Assembly (NCBI GenBank): GCA_038198445.1
Contig: JBBPZZ010000106.1
Location: 1-44,142 of the forward strand
Direction: 5' to 3'
Length of the DNA stretch: 44,142 nt
DNA from: JACDDK01 sp038198445
Lineage (GTDB): Bacteria; Actinomycetota; Rubrobacteria; Rubrobacterales; Rubrobacteraceae
Shown: positions 15,217 through 22,942 of the stretch, piece after piece
How positions within the stretch are numbered: position 1 is the first letter of the stretch
Layout of the letters: the number at the start of each line of letters is the position of its first letter
Notes under the pieces: model-generated
Database searches by the model: none
What the model was told of the DNA's origin: nothing
What the model saw: only the letters and a program-made list of their open reading frames with translations
Made by a program: the position numbers and the translations under genes

Positions 15217-16065
15217 TTATATGGTTCGTGGCTCTGATTTCTCCAGAAGCAGAGGGTCGAGGATCCAACCCTCATCAGTATCGCAGTCTCGCGGGACGCC
15301 CCAACCTTCGTCTCTCTTCGAGTACGCCCACGCCGCCTGGACCGCGCACAGCAAAGAGTCGAGCGCGTCGGCGGCGGGCTCCCGGACGAACCGGTCCCTC
15401 CACGAGTTATCCATCGAGACGGTGAAGCCGTACTGCTTGCGTAGGGCGTTGGATCCGAGACCGGAGACCAGGGTTTCTCTCGCAGCTCTCTGCGAAGGCG
15501 TCTGCTTTCTCCGGTCGTCGTTCTTGTAGCTCTCCCGTCCCAGGAACCGGCGCGCGACGACCGCCGGGTAGGCTTCCACCACGGCCCGCGAATCCTTCGT
15601 CGGGCGGCAGGGGACTACGTTTGCGTCCGAGGCCAGGAGGCGCGGCGCTCCCCGGTAGAACATTTTGCCGACCGGCACCCGGAAGAGCATCATCGCGCTG
15701 CTGGAGCCAGAGAGCCGGTCCGCGAGACGGTAGCGCCACTTGCTCCCCGGCGGACGCTTCGCCATGTCGTCTCTGATGGCGGCCTCGAACTCCTCTTTCG
15801 AGAGTTGGGAGACGCGTTCCACGTAACCCGACCAGTGATCCGGCCACCCGAGGGCGGAGATCAAAGCCCTCGGCTGCCCGAAGGGGAAGTCCATCCCGCA
15901 CACCCATACACCCGGCGTCGAGAGGAACGCCTCGAATCCCGCGAAGTCCGTCATCACTTTCGCGTCCTCGACGCGCAAGGTATGTCCGCCGAAGCCGCAG
16001 CCGACGGCAACGAGAGGTTTCCTCTTGCCCGGAGCACTCGTGAAGTCGAGACCGTAAATTCTCAT
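15217..16065 (-). CDS. DUF429 protein, predicted RNase H-like fold
   Basis: This 282-residue protein opens with Y-G-L-D-F-T-S-A-P, where D6 starts the first strand. It has M-D-F-P-F-G-Q-P in the second (about 58-65) and D-A-L-D-S-L-L-C-A-V-Q-A-A-W near the C-terminus, with acidic residues at the positions of an RNase H-like active site. DUF429 proteins are predicted nucleases without an established role. It lies 21 bases after the DUF5872-like gene and 31 before the Gfo/Idh gene, so it is likely in one transcript with them. Confidence 0.78.
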   Translation of the reverse strand: MRIYGLDFTSAPGKRKPLVAVGCGFGGHTLRVEDAKVMTDFAGFEAFLSTPGVWVCGMDFPFGQPRALISALGWPDHWSGYVERVSQLSKEEFEAAIRDDMAKRPPGSKWRYRLADRLSGSSSAMMLFRVPVGKMFYRGAPRLLASDANVVPCRPTKDSRAVVEAYPAVVARRFLGRESYKNDDRRKQTPSQRAARETLVSGLGSNALRKQYGFTVSMDNSWRDRFVREPAADALDSLLCAVQAAWAYSKRDEGWGVPRDCDTDEGWILDPLLLEKSEPRTI

Positions 16066-16087
16066 CTGAGGGCGAGCCTACCGCCTC

Positions 16088-16666
16088 TTACCGACTATCT
16101 ACGAGACTCCGGCCGAGGCGCTCCAGAAGAGTCTTACGGTTCTTGTTCCGTCTCTCGTAGTTGCGGACGTTGCGAGTCTGTTCATCAGATAGCCCATTCA
16201 GCTTCTTCTCTATCTCCGCGACGCTCGACTCATCGTAGTTTTCGAGGGGTGGGGCTTGAAATACTCTCCGGGCCTGCTTCGCTTTTTTGGTGTTGTTGAC
16301 GTACTGTTCGCCCCGCCGGGAGTCTTCGCGTTTCTTCTGTTCGGTCTCGCGTTTCTCGTCGTCGCTCAACTTCTCCCAGGCTTCTTTCGGCAGGTATCGG
16401 GCCGTCTCGCCACCCTTCAGGGCTCTGGCTTCGCCGCCCTGAGTCTGCCACTCCTCGTTCGTCCACTTCTCCAGACTCTTCTGGCGGTCGTCCTTCTCTC
16501 GCGTGTAGCCGCCACCGTGTTTCTCGTACTCCTGAGTTAGAAGTTGTGACTTGCGGGCGGACCACTGGCCGGGCTCGCCGCCCTTGCTAGAGGCCTTCAT
16601 CTCTTCTTTCAGCTTCTCACGAAGCTCGGGGTTTGTGTACTTTTCGCTTTGGTCTTTGTTCGTCAT
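16088..16666 (-). CDS. DUF5872-like hydrophilic protein
   Basis: This 192-residue, highly charged protein has no membrane segment. Its first 115 residues carry two related Trp-containing blocks (G-Q-W-S-A-R-K-S-Q and K-W-T-N-E-E-W-Q-T) that match my memory of DUF5872, a domain of unknown function also found in large DNA viruses. The C-terminal part (about 148-185) is a separate Lys/Arg-rich helical region with Y-E-R-R-N-K-N-R-K-T-L-L-E. The composition suggests binding to nucleic acid or a desiccation-type role, but neither is shown. Its ATG overlaps the methyltransferase stop (ATGA). Confidence 0.6.
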   Translation of the reverse strand: MTNKDQSEKYTNPELREKLKEEMKASSKGGEPGQWSARKSQLLTQEYEKHGGGYTREKDDRQKSLEKWTNEEWQTQGGEARALKGGETARYLPKEAWEKLSDDEKRETEQKKREDSRRGEQYVNNTKKAKQARRVFQAPPLENYDESSVAEIEKKLNGLSDEQTRNVRNYERRNKNRKTLLERLGRSLVDSR

Positions 16667-17310
16667 CAGGATATTCCTTTCTCATGGAAAGCCGTGCCGC
16701 GTCCGATAACGGCATATAGAGGGTCCGAGAAGAGGCGTCGCGTACTGCGGTCGAGGCTGTGTATTTCGTCGAAGTTGCCGGCCTCCCGCAGGTAGCTTTC
16801 GACGAGCCGCGCGTGTCCTTCGTCGTCAAGTTGATGCCAGATGGCGACCGCCTTCGTGGGAAAGCAACGGTTCGAAAAAGAGATCACTACCGGAGCCCCG
16901 ACTTTGAGCACCCGCCCGACTTCGCGCAACACTTCCACCGGCCGGACCAGATAATCCACGGAGACACAGATGCCCGCCCCATCGAACTCGCCGTCTCCGA
17001 ACGGAAGCTCCGGCGTGCTGTTGAGGTTCTGGACGACGTATTCGTCCAACCTGGGGTTGCGCCGTAATTCCTCCTCGTTCATCCCGAGCCCGACTACCCG
17101 GCTGTACTCTATCTCCGGCGGCAGGTGACTGATCCAACTGCACATCAGGTCCAGCACCACTCCGCCCATGGGGAAGTATTCTCTGTAGAGTTGCGTGACG
17201 GCCGCTATAGCCGCGTCGTCTATGTGCGTCACCAGACGCGGCGTGCTGTAGAATTCCTCGTCAGGGGTCTCGTCATGGCGACGGAAGGCTTCGTCGGATG
17301 GTCGGGACAC
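16666..17310 (-). CDS. SAM-dependent methyltransferase, class I
   Basis: This 214-residue protein has a Rossmann-like methyltransferase core. Motif I is V-V-L-D-L-M-C-S-W, a variant lacking the usual Gly-rich loop, followed by V-V-G-L-G-M-N-E-E-E. The acidic F-D-G-A-G-I-C-V-S-V-D-Y-L strand is post-I/IV-like, then comes V-L-R-E-V-G-R-V-L-K-V-G-A-P-V-V-I-S-F-S-N-R, a typical type-11 motif. The substrate is unknown. GTG 17310 is chosen over the longer frame because GAGAGGAG precedes it. It leads the minus-strand run. Confidence 0.75.
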   Translation of the reverse strand: MSRPSDEAFRRHDETPDEEFYSTPRLVTHIDDAAIAAVTQLYREYFPMGGVVLDLMCSWISHLPPEIEYSRVVGLGMNEEELRRNPRLDEYVVQNLNSTPELPFGDGEFDGAGICVSVDYLVRPVEVLREVGRVLKVGAPVVISFSNRCFPTKAVAIWHQLDDEGHARLVESYLREAGNFDEIHSLDRSTRRLFSDPLYAVIGRGTAFHEKGIS

Positions 17311-17736
17311 TCGCTCTCCTCTCTTGCTTCCAAGCGTAAAGTACAAACGGATCGTTCTCAGCGCTGTGATATCGGCTACCCTTGTCTGATCTACAGTAGC
17401 CTTGTATCGAGTGGAGAAGGGTCGTCTGGCGCTTCACACTGGCTTCCGTGGAAGGAAATATTTCTTGCACCATCGCAAGCCGGGCGCGTGGGGACACGGA
17501 TCGGCTTGGTTGCGTCACTCAGCATTGGGTATAGGTGCGACCACACCTTTCTTGGGAACCGCTCTTTTGTCGCTGGATAGGCCGCATATATAGACGGTAC
17601 ATACGACACTGTTGCGGAGCCGAAAAAGTCTCTTCGTTGGCGGGATGTTTGAAGGTTTGGAGCCTGGGAGGACCGGGGCCTCACGCGAGCACGACTCTGC
17701 TCGAAAGACGCCATCACACCTTCCTGTTTCCTCTAC
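17311..17736. other. Gene-free stretch between methyltransferase and GH5 genes
   Basis: About 430 bases with only short, overlapping frames lacking ribosome sites or recognisable products. It should hold the methyltransferase promoter and the 3' end of the glycosidase transcript. No clear terminator is found. Confidence 0.4.
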
Positions 17737-19446
17737 TTACTTGATCTTGAAGTGCCAGGACCTCACGCTCACGTTGCCTGCCGCGTCCCGCGCCACTATC
17801 TTCACCTTCTTCTTGCCATTCGGTAGCTTCGGCGAGTTGTAGACCAGTAGCCCCGAAGAACTGTACCTGTACTTGCTGGCGGGCACCAGTTTTCCGGAGA
17901 CGTAGAGCCTTATGTTCGACTTCTTGAGGCTCGTCAAGTTGTCCTTGATGGTTGCCTTGATCCTGGGCGAATTATCTCTGGTCCTGGAGCCGGGTCTGGG
18001 GTGAATGCCCGTAATAACTGGCTTGATAGTGTCGGCTGTCCAGGTGCGTGCGGCCGGAGTACCGTTCGCGTTGCCCGCTCCGTCGGTCGCAGTAACGCGA
18101 AAGGTGTGTTTCGCGTTCGAGAGGTTCGTGTAGCTCTGTGTAGAAGTGCAGTCTCTGTAAGCCGCCCCGTCGATGCTGCACTGGAAGGCGGTGCCTACCC
18201 CCGATGCGAAACCAAACTTCGCGGAGGTGCTTCTAACAGCGCCAGAAGGGCCGGAGGTGATCTTCGTAGCGAGCTGGTTCGCGGCTTGCCGGTTATAGGT
18301 CGCGTAGTCGTAATCGAAATGTCCACCGTCATCATCGAAGTAATGATGGGCTCCGTATGAATGCAGCCCGGAGTCTTTTATCCACGGCCCGGCGTGCTTG
18401 CGTGGCGTCCCCTTGACATTGGCGTATGTGGGTATCATAAGCTCCGTGGCGTCTCCTAGAGAGCGAATGCCGTTCACCACTGCTTGCGTGTACGATTCCC
18501 ACGCCTTCTCGGGACTGGGGAAAGAGCCACTAGCCACGCCGCCGTGGTTGTATGGCTCGTTCATGAGATCGTACATTTCACACTGGCCTGCAAATGATGC
18601 CGAGAGCCGCTTCCATACGTCCACAAAGGCAGCTAGAGGACAGCCGGGAGAGCCGATCTTCTGCCGTCCGGCGCTCGTTACGTAACCTCCGTAGTTATGC
18701 AAATCCAACACAACCTTGAGGCCAGCAGCGTTGGCGTTGGCGACGGAGGTTTTGAGTCGCGCCAGGTCCGTTGGGTCGAGTGGACCCATAAGTTGAGGCT
18801 GGATGCGCTCCCACCGGAAGCCGATCCTTACGCGCCTGATACCGCGCGAAGCCAGATACTGAAAGCTGTTCATGCCGTTTACCACCGGGTTGGAGCCGGT
18901 CGTTGGATACCAGTAGTCTTTGTCGTAGACGCCGGGATTAGCGTTGGACATTGGTCCTTCGGAGAACTTCTGTCCGCCCGAGAAGTTGATGCCGTCTCCG
19001 AGCGTGGAGGCCTCGATAGTGGGCGCCGAGTTGCCGGGCTTGCTCACCGCTTTGTGTGTCTTGTCTCCGGGACATAGGTACACGCTGGCGTAGTATCCGC
19101 CGTTGCCAATATCGTAGTACTGCTCAGAGGCCTCCTGAAAGGTACATACGATACCCTGCGAGTCCGTGTAGCCAAGATAGGTTTCACCCAGAGCAGCCCA
19201 CTTGGATTGGTCGGTGAACTTCGAGCGGTGCTGGCCGAGGTTAGATGGTATCTCCACCTCTCCGATGAACAGGTTTTCCGAGCCAGCCCACGCTTTGAAT
19301 GCTTTTATTTCCGAGAGTATCTTATTGGTTAGGGCGTCTGCGTAGGACGTAGCTGCAAGAGCTTCCTTTTGCCTGCCAAAAGGTCCGCAGAGCGTGGCTG
19401 CCGCAACAGCGGCTGCGGACAGTGTAAGGAACTTCTTGCGATCCAT
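17737..19446 (-). CDS. Secreted GH5-type glycoside hydrolase with apparently permuted barrel and Ig-like domains
   Basis: This 569-residue protein has a signal peptide (about 1-31). GH5 motifs occur in an unusual order. Residues 40-127 carry the strand normally seventh in the barrel, with F-I-G-E-V-E-I-P and the likely nucleophile E63, then a region like strand 8. Strand 1 (G-I-N-F-S-G-G, 152-158) follows, then R-I-G-F-R-W-E-R-I-Q-P (207-217), L-D-L-H-N-Y (247-252), the acid/base in L-M-N-E-P (E297) and A-H-H-Y-F (366-370). After residue 390 no further barrel strand is seen, and two Ig-like domains follow (about 398-472 and 475-569). All catalytic residues are thus present in circularly permuted order. 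It probably cleaves a beta-glucan or mannan. AGGA precedes ATG 19446. Confidence 0.75.
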   Translation of the reverse strand: MDRKKFLTLSAAAVAAATLCGPFGRQKEALAATSYADALTNKILSEIKAFKAWAGSENLFIGEVEIPSNLGQHRSKFTDQSKWAALGETYLGYTDSQGIVCTFQEASEQYYDIGNGGYYASVYLCPGDKTHKAVSKPGNSAPTIEASTLGDGINFSGGQKFSEGPMSNANPGVYDKDYWYPTTGSNPVVNGMNSFQYLASRGIRRVRIGFRWERIQPQLMGPLDPTDLARLKTSVANANAAGLKVVLDLHNYGGYVTSAGRQKIGSPGCPLAAFVDVWKRLSASFAGQCEMYDLMNEPYNHGGVASGSFPSPEKAWESYTQAVVNGIRSLGDATELMIPTYANVKGTPRKHAGPWIKDSGLHSYGAHHYFDDDGGHFDYDYATYNRQAANQLATKITSGPSGAVRSTSAKFGFASGVGTAFQCSIDGAAYRDCTSTQSYTNLSNAKHTFRVTATDGAGNANGTPAARTWTADTIKPVITGIHPRPGSRTRDNSPRIKATIKDNLTSLKKSNIRLYVSGKLVPASKYRYSSSGLLVYNSPKLPNGKKKVKIVARDAAGNVSVRSWHFKIK

Positions 19447-19602
19447 ATTCCTACCGAGAACGGGGGTACTAGATCCCACCAACCCTTCCTCTCTAGAGGC
19501 GGAGTAAACACTACGCCTCTGTTCGGCAGCCCGACCGCCTCGGAGAGGCTCGTAGCTTTGCGTCCCCGCCTCGCGGCGAGTTTGCCTTTATCGTCAGTTG
19601 GA

Positions 19603-19863
19603 TTATCGGCACGGAGGGAGAAAAACTTTAGTGTTCGTCCGGGAATCTCTATGGAGGAGCTTCACAGCAGGATGTACGAGCTTTAGAGCTTGCACCAACA
19701 GTCCGGCAACTTTCGCCTCTTGGTAGCTCTCTGAACGCTCGATCCGGTAGAACGAGGCGTGGATGAAGTCTCCCCTGACCCTTGGGTGCCTGGTCGAGAT
19801 CAAGCGCATCAAGATGTAGAAGACGTGGTTGCTCACGAGCATCCCCGCCCTGGTGTAACCTGC
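19603..19863 (-). pseudogene. pcp: Pyrrolidone-carboxylate peptidase (Pcp), C-terminal remnant
   Basis: The minus strand encodes about 85 residues like the C-terminal third of Pcp, the peptidase that removes N-terminal pyroglutamate. The A-G-x-x-x-C-N-H-V-F-Y active-site segment is present, but Ser replaces the catalytic Cys (A-G-M-L-V-S-N-H-V-F-Y); the catalytic His remains in F-I-H. The N-terminal two-thirds (with the catalytic Glu) is missing, and the space is taken by the divergent Nudix gene. It is a non-functional remnant, probably truncated when the Nudix gene arrived. Confidence 0.7.
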
Positions 19864-19868
19864 TGTGC

Positions 19869-20321
19869 ATGGAAAATGAGAGAACCGGCAGGCACTTTAC
19901 GGTGGCGGTGTTCGTGATCCGGGGCGGTAAGGTGCTCCTGCACCGTCACCGGAAGCTAGGTATGTGGCTTCCGCCGGGCGGTCACATCGAGAAGGATGAG
20001 CTGCCCGATGATGCGGCGGTGCGCGAGGTGCGCGAGGAGACGGGGATAGAGGTCGCGCTGGCCGGGGAGCGGCGCCAGGACGTGGAAGATCCGGTTCAGT
20101 TGCGTCGTCCCGCCGGGGTGCAGCTAGAAGACATAGGTCCGGGGCATCAGCATATAGATTTGATCTACTTCGCCCGTCCGCTCGGCTCAACGGACATACG
20201 TGACGAGTTCTCCGTGGATAAAGTCGGCTGGTACGCTCCCGGAGACTGGGATGCGATGAGCGTCAACGCCGAAGTCCGCGGCTGGTCCGAACGGGCGCTC
20301 GCGGAAATTGGCGACGGTTAG
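19869..20321 (+). CDS. Nudix hydrolase
   Basis: This 150-residue Nudix protein has a complete box starting G-G-H-I-E-K-D-E and ending R-E-V-R-E-E-T-G-I-E (about 37-62). It hydrolyses a nucleoside diphosphate linked to another moiety; the specific substrate is not evident. The frame opens upstream at 19782, but homology starts at ATG 19869. A -10-like TAACCT ends seven bases before that ATG with no ribosome site, suggesting a leaderless mRNA. The start overlaps the decayed Pcp gene on the other strand. Confidence 0.85.
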   Translation: MENERTGRHFTVAVFVIRGGKVLLHRHRKLGMWLPPGGHIEKDELPDDAAVREVREETGIEVALAGERRQDVEDPVQLRRPAGVQLEDIGPGHQHIDLIYFARPLGSTDIRDEFSVDKVGWYAPGDWDAMSVNAEVRGWSERALAEIGDG

Positions 20322-20413
20322 CGGATTTCACGCCCGAGCCGTGGTCGGAACCGCGGGCTTTGTTGCACAGCCAGTGTCGTTGCGCCGTAACCAAAAACCC
20401 GGCGAGATGGCGT

Positions 20414-20557
20414 CTACGGGTCCGAACAGTCGCGGCGGTAACCGCAGTTGGGGCAGATGAGTTTGCAGTGCAGTCCAAACATCTCCGCGCCGCATACCTC
20501 GCACTCTTCGCCCGAGGACTCCACGGGCTCTTGGGTCTGTTGCTGTTCTTTATTCAT
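20414..20557 (-). CDS. 47-residue zinc-ribbon microprotein
   Basis: A short minus-strand gene encodes 47 residues: an acidic/Gln-rich 18-residue start, then C-E-V-C-G-A-E, C-K-L-I-C-P-N-C-G-Y and a final D-C-S-D-P. The two CxxC pairs make a zinc ribbon, and the ending resembles other small CPNCG-type proteins. A consensus TATAAT (20570-20565 on the minus strand) ends seven bases before the ATG, which supports expression as a leaderless mRNA. The role is unknown; small zinc ribbons often bind RNA or partner proteins. Confidence 0.72.
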   Translation of the reverse strand: MNKEQQQTQEPVESSGEECEVCGAEMFGLHCKLICPNCGYRRDCSDP

Positions 20558-20564
20558 CAGGGTA

Positions 20565-20570
20565 ATTATA
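20565..20570 (-). promoter_or_regulatory. -10 box TATAAT before the zinc-ribbon microprotein
   Basis: On the minus strand TATAAT is followed by seven bases and then ATG (20557), the same near-leaderless layout seen at several other genes. Confidence 0.5.
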
Positions 20571-20601
20571 CGGTCGATGTGGCGGCCGGACACCCGTGAG
20601 T

Positions 20602-20997
20602 CTAGGCGGGCGGGGTGTTCTCGCCCGGTGTGGAATGACGTTTCAAAAGCTCAGCGATGCGGGTTGAGCTTAGGGTCTTGATCGCGCTGTAGGAGAGTAC
20701 GCGTTGCGCCTGCCGAAGCGTGGTGGAGAGAGCGCCGGTTAAGATCGTCAAGGTTGCGAGGCTCTGCTGAAGCTCGGAGATGTGGATGGGCAATTGCTTG
20801 GCGCGGGCGTCGAGTTTCGAGAGGTTGTTCTCCAACTCGCCCGCGCGCCGCGCGAGTTGGGCCACCTCTTCGGTAACCTCGTTCTGGAAGGCGGCGCGGG
20901 CGCGCCGGAACCGGAGCCAGGCCCCTATCGCTAGTATGGCGGAGATCAGGGCGAGCAACGCGCCGAGAACGATAAGAACGATTAGAAGGGTAACCAT
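20602..20997 (-). CDS. Membrane-anchored coiled-coil protein, unknown
   Basis: This 131-residue protein has one N-terminal membrane helix (2-27). An R-F-R-R-A-R stop-transfer patch follows, then a long amphipathic, probably coiled-coil, region (about 35-100) with Leu spacing. I recognise no family; it resembles DUF948-like membrane coiled-coil proteins in layout only. It sits 32 bases from the microprotein gene on the same strand, and may be cotranscribed with it. No ribosome site is clear. Confidence 0.55.
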   Translation of the reverse strand: MVTLLIVLIVLGALLALISAILAIGAWLRFRRARAAFQNEVTEEVAQLARRAGELENNLSKLDARAKQLPIHISELQQSLATLTILTGALSTTLRQAQRVLSYSAIKTLSSTRIAELLKRHSTPGENTPPA

Positions 20998-21029
20998 TAG
21001 TGACTCACGGTATCACGAAAATTGACAGC

Positions 21030-21057
21030 TTTACAAACTACTGGCCGGTGCTAAAAT
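21030..21057 (+). promoter_or_regulatory. Promoter of initiator tRNA
   Basis: TTTACA (21030-21035), a 16-base spacer and TAAAAT (21052-21057) lie 11 bases before the mature tRNA. Confidence 0.6.
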
Positions 21058-21068
21058 TCTATCTGCGA

Positions 21069-21142
<74 letters not shown>

Positions 21143-21149
21143 CTACGGG

Positions 21150-21177
21150 AGCCCCGCTTCGGCGGGGCTTTTCTTTT
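21150..21177 (+). terminator. Intrinsic terminator after initiator tRNA
   Basis: AGCCCCGC and GCGGGGCT arms enclose a TTCG tetraloop and are followed by TTTCTTTT. Confidence 0.9.
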
Positions 21178-21340
21178 GGCGCGGGCTTTTACCGGGACCG
21201 TATTGCTCGCCCCGCACATCGCTCCGAGAAAGGCGCGGGTTTGTGTCGAACACTCAGTAGGGTGCTTCGGAGCGGCGAGGTTCCATGTCGGACGCGCTGG
21301 ATTTTCCGGCCAGTGTTGCGTGGCGGGCTTGCCTTCTGAG

Positions 21341-22027
21341 ATGGAAGCCTTACCAAGACACCGGAAGCGGAACCTCGTCCTAAGAGCGCTCGTGGGTGCG
21401 GTGGCTGTTGGGCTCCTCTCGCTCCTCCTCTGGTGGACTGGTGAAGGCGCGCGGATGTGGAATCTTTTCTCGGATCGGGAGCAGCTGCAGCGGGTGTTGA
21501 ACCGTTCGGGAGCGGTTGGGCCTCTATTATACGTGGCGCTGGTCGTCCTGCAGGCGGTGGTGGCGCCTTTGCCCGCGCCAGTGTTGGCCGTAGCGGGAGG
21601 CTACTGCTTCGGACCCTTCGAGGGCTTCTTGCTGACCTGGATCGGGGCGCTGCTTGGAGGCGTGGGGTGTTTTGGGATCTCCCGGATCTTCGGACGGCAA
21701 CTTGTGAGTGGCAGCCGCCGCGCCGAGAAGTTCGACAGCTACGTGGAGGCGCATGGGGCGGTTTTGATCTTTGTCCTGAGGCTCATTCCGCTTGTCTCTT
21801 TCGACGCCATAAGCTACGGAGCGGGCCTGAGCGGCATAAGGTTCCGCAGCTTTCTGTTGGCCACGGCGTTTGGAATGGCGCCAGGGACTTTCGTGTTTGT
21901 CTATCTCGGCGGAGCTTCCTCCGGGTGGGGCGTATCGGTCGCCTTGATCGGACTGGCTTGCGTAACAGCAGTGGCTTACTATATCTACTCACGGCGATTT
22001 AAAGGCAAGCTGGGACGGGTGAAGTAA
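21341..22027 (+). CDS. VTT/DedA-type (TVP38/TMEM64) membrane protein
   Basis: This 228-residue protein has about five membrane segments. The conserved VTT signatures are P-L-P-A-P-V-L-A-V-A-G-G-Y-C-F-G, the G-A-L-L-G-G segment, and R-L-I-P-L-V-S-F-D-A-I-S-Y-G-A-G-L-S-G-I. DedA/VTT proteins are thought to flip lipids such as undecaprenyl phosphate or phospholipids. The frame opens at 21176, inside the tRNA terminator, so the ATG at 21341 next to a basic N-terminus is preferred; TTG at 21329 is an alternative. No ribosome site is evident. Confidence 0.82.
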   Translation: MEALPRHRKRNLVLRALVGAVAVGLLSLLLWWTGEGARMWNLFSDREQLQRVLNRSGAVGPLLYVALVVLQAVVAPLPAPVLAVAGGYCFGPFEGFLLTWIGALLGGVGCFGISRIFGRQLVSGSRRAEKFDSYVEAHGAVLIFVLRLIPLVSFDAISYGAGLSGIRFRSFLLATAFGMAPGTFVFVYLGGASSGWGVSVALIGLACVTAVAYYIYSRRFKGKLGRVK

Positions 22028-22160
22028 GTTTTCGGATGATGCATTGTTGTTTTTGAGGTGGCCCTAGCAGGCTGGGATCTCCGCCCAAGCTCCAGTGTTT
22101 GGGGCTTGAAGAGGCAGGGTATGCAAAACACTGCTATATACTTCAGTATGGGAGGCGACT

Positions 22161-22352
22161 GTGGACCTAGGTTCTCTAGGCAACATGCAGCAGTACCTTG
22201 AGGGGATTGACTTCCCGGCGAACAAGGAGGAGGTTGCTTCGGGAGCCGAAAGTAACGGCGCCCCGCAAGACTTTGTAGACCAGATAAGGAACGCGGCTAC
22301 GGAACGCTTCGGCAGCCCCGAGGAAGTGCTTCAATCACTCGGCGGCCGCTAA
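22161..22352 (+). CDS. DUF2795 protein
   Basis: This 63-residue protein has the DUF2795 layout: Q-Q-Y-L-E-G-I-D-F-P-A-N-K-E-E near 10-24, then a helix ending G-A-P-Q-D-F-V-D-Q-I (about 33-42) and an L-Q-S-L-G-G tail. The function of the domain is unknown. GGAGG five bases before GTG 22161 fixes the start. It lies 46 bases before the Asp23 gene and probably shares its transcript and terminator. Confidence 0.78.
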   Translation: MDLGSLGNMQQYLEGIDFPANKEEVASGAESNGAPQDFVDQIRNAATERFGSPEEVLQSLGGR

Positions 22353-22398
22353 GGGCGAATCGTCTGTAGAAACGACTTACCAAAGGAGGGTATGAACC

Positions 22399-22836
22399 AT
22401 GACCGAAAGAAGCAGCCAGAGCAGCCCGCTCAAGACGGACAAGGGCACTACCACCATGAGCAGCGCGGTGGTATCACAGATTGCGGGCATCGCGGCCCAG
22501 GAAGTAGAGAAGGTGCAGATGGGCGGCGGCGCCAGCGCGGCGGTCGGCGGCTTCTTGCAGAGTGTAACCGGCAGCGTATCCGGCGGCGGCTCCGGAGGCG
22601 GGAACTTCAGCAAGGGTGTCAGCGTCGAGGTGGGCGAGGAAGAGGCCGCCGTGGACCTGACGATGGCTGTCGAGTACGGCCAGTCCATCCCGCAACTCAC
22701 CGAGGCCGCGCGGCGGAACGTGATCAGTAAGGTGGAGAGCCTGACCGGCCTCAGGGTCACGGAGGTCAACATAACCGTCAACGATGTACAGACGCCGGAG
22801 GAGCGCCAGGCCAGACAGCAGGAGCAGCAGGCTTAA
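22399..22836 (+). CDS. Asp23/Gls24-family envelope stress protein
   Basis: This 145-residue protein has the Asp23 domain: T-T-M-S-S-A-V-V-S-Q-I-A-G-I-A-A near 18-33, a Gly-rich linker (42-70), V-D-L-T-M-A-V-E-Y-G near 85-94, and a final L-R-V-T-E-V-N-I-T-V-N-D-V strand. Asp23 proteins sit at the membrane or in the cytoplasm and respond to alkaline and cell-wall stress. AAAGGAGGG lies 10 bases before ATG 22399, so this start is preferred to the ATG at 22392. A terminator follows. Confidence 0.88.
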   Translation: MTERSSQSSPLKTDKGTTTMSSAVVSQIAGIAAQEVEKVQMGGGASAAVGGFLQSVTGSVSGGGSGGGNFSKGVSVEVGEEEAAVDLTMAVEYGQSIPQLTEAARRNVISKVESLTGLRVTEVNITVNDVQTPEERQARQQEQQA

Positions 22837-22859
22837 CAAGGTTACATCCCTCGAATTCC

Positions 22860-22895
22860 GGACTGGGGCCGCAAAGGCTCCGGTCCTTTTTGTTT
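22860..22895 (+). terminator. Intrinsic terminator after Asp23 gene
   Basis: GGACTGGGGCC and GGCTCCGGTCC arms with a GCAAA loop are followed by TTTTTGTTTT. Confidence 0.85.
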
Positions 22896-22930
22896 TCCAA
22901 CGAACGGCGCTTCTCCTTTGAGGGTTCCTC

Positions 22931-22936
22931 TAAACT
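22931..22936 (+). promoter_or_regulatory. -10 box TAAACT before tilS, leaderless-type
   Basis: TAAACT ends six bases before the ATG at 22943, with no ribosome site. Confidence 0.5.
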
Positions 22937-22942
22937 AGCTAC

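Noticed and set aside
18414..18438. TTGACA with a TATCAT nearby inside the glycosidase gene, plus strand
   Set aside because: Spacing is off and nothing downstream on that strand is a gene, so it is chance similarity.
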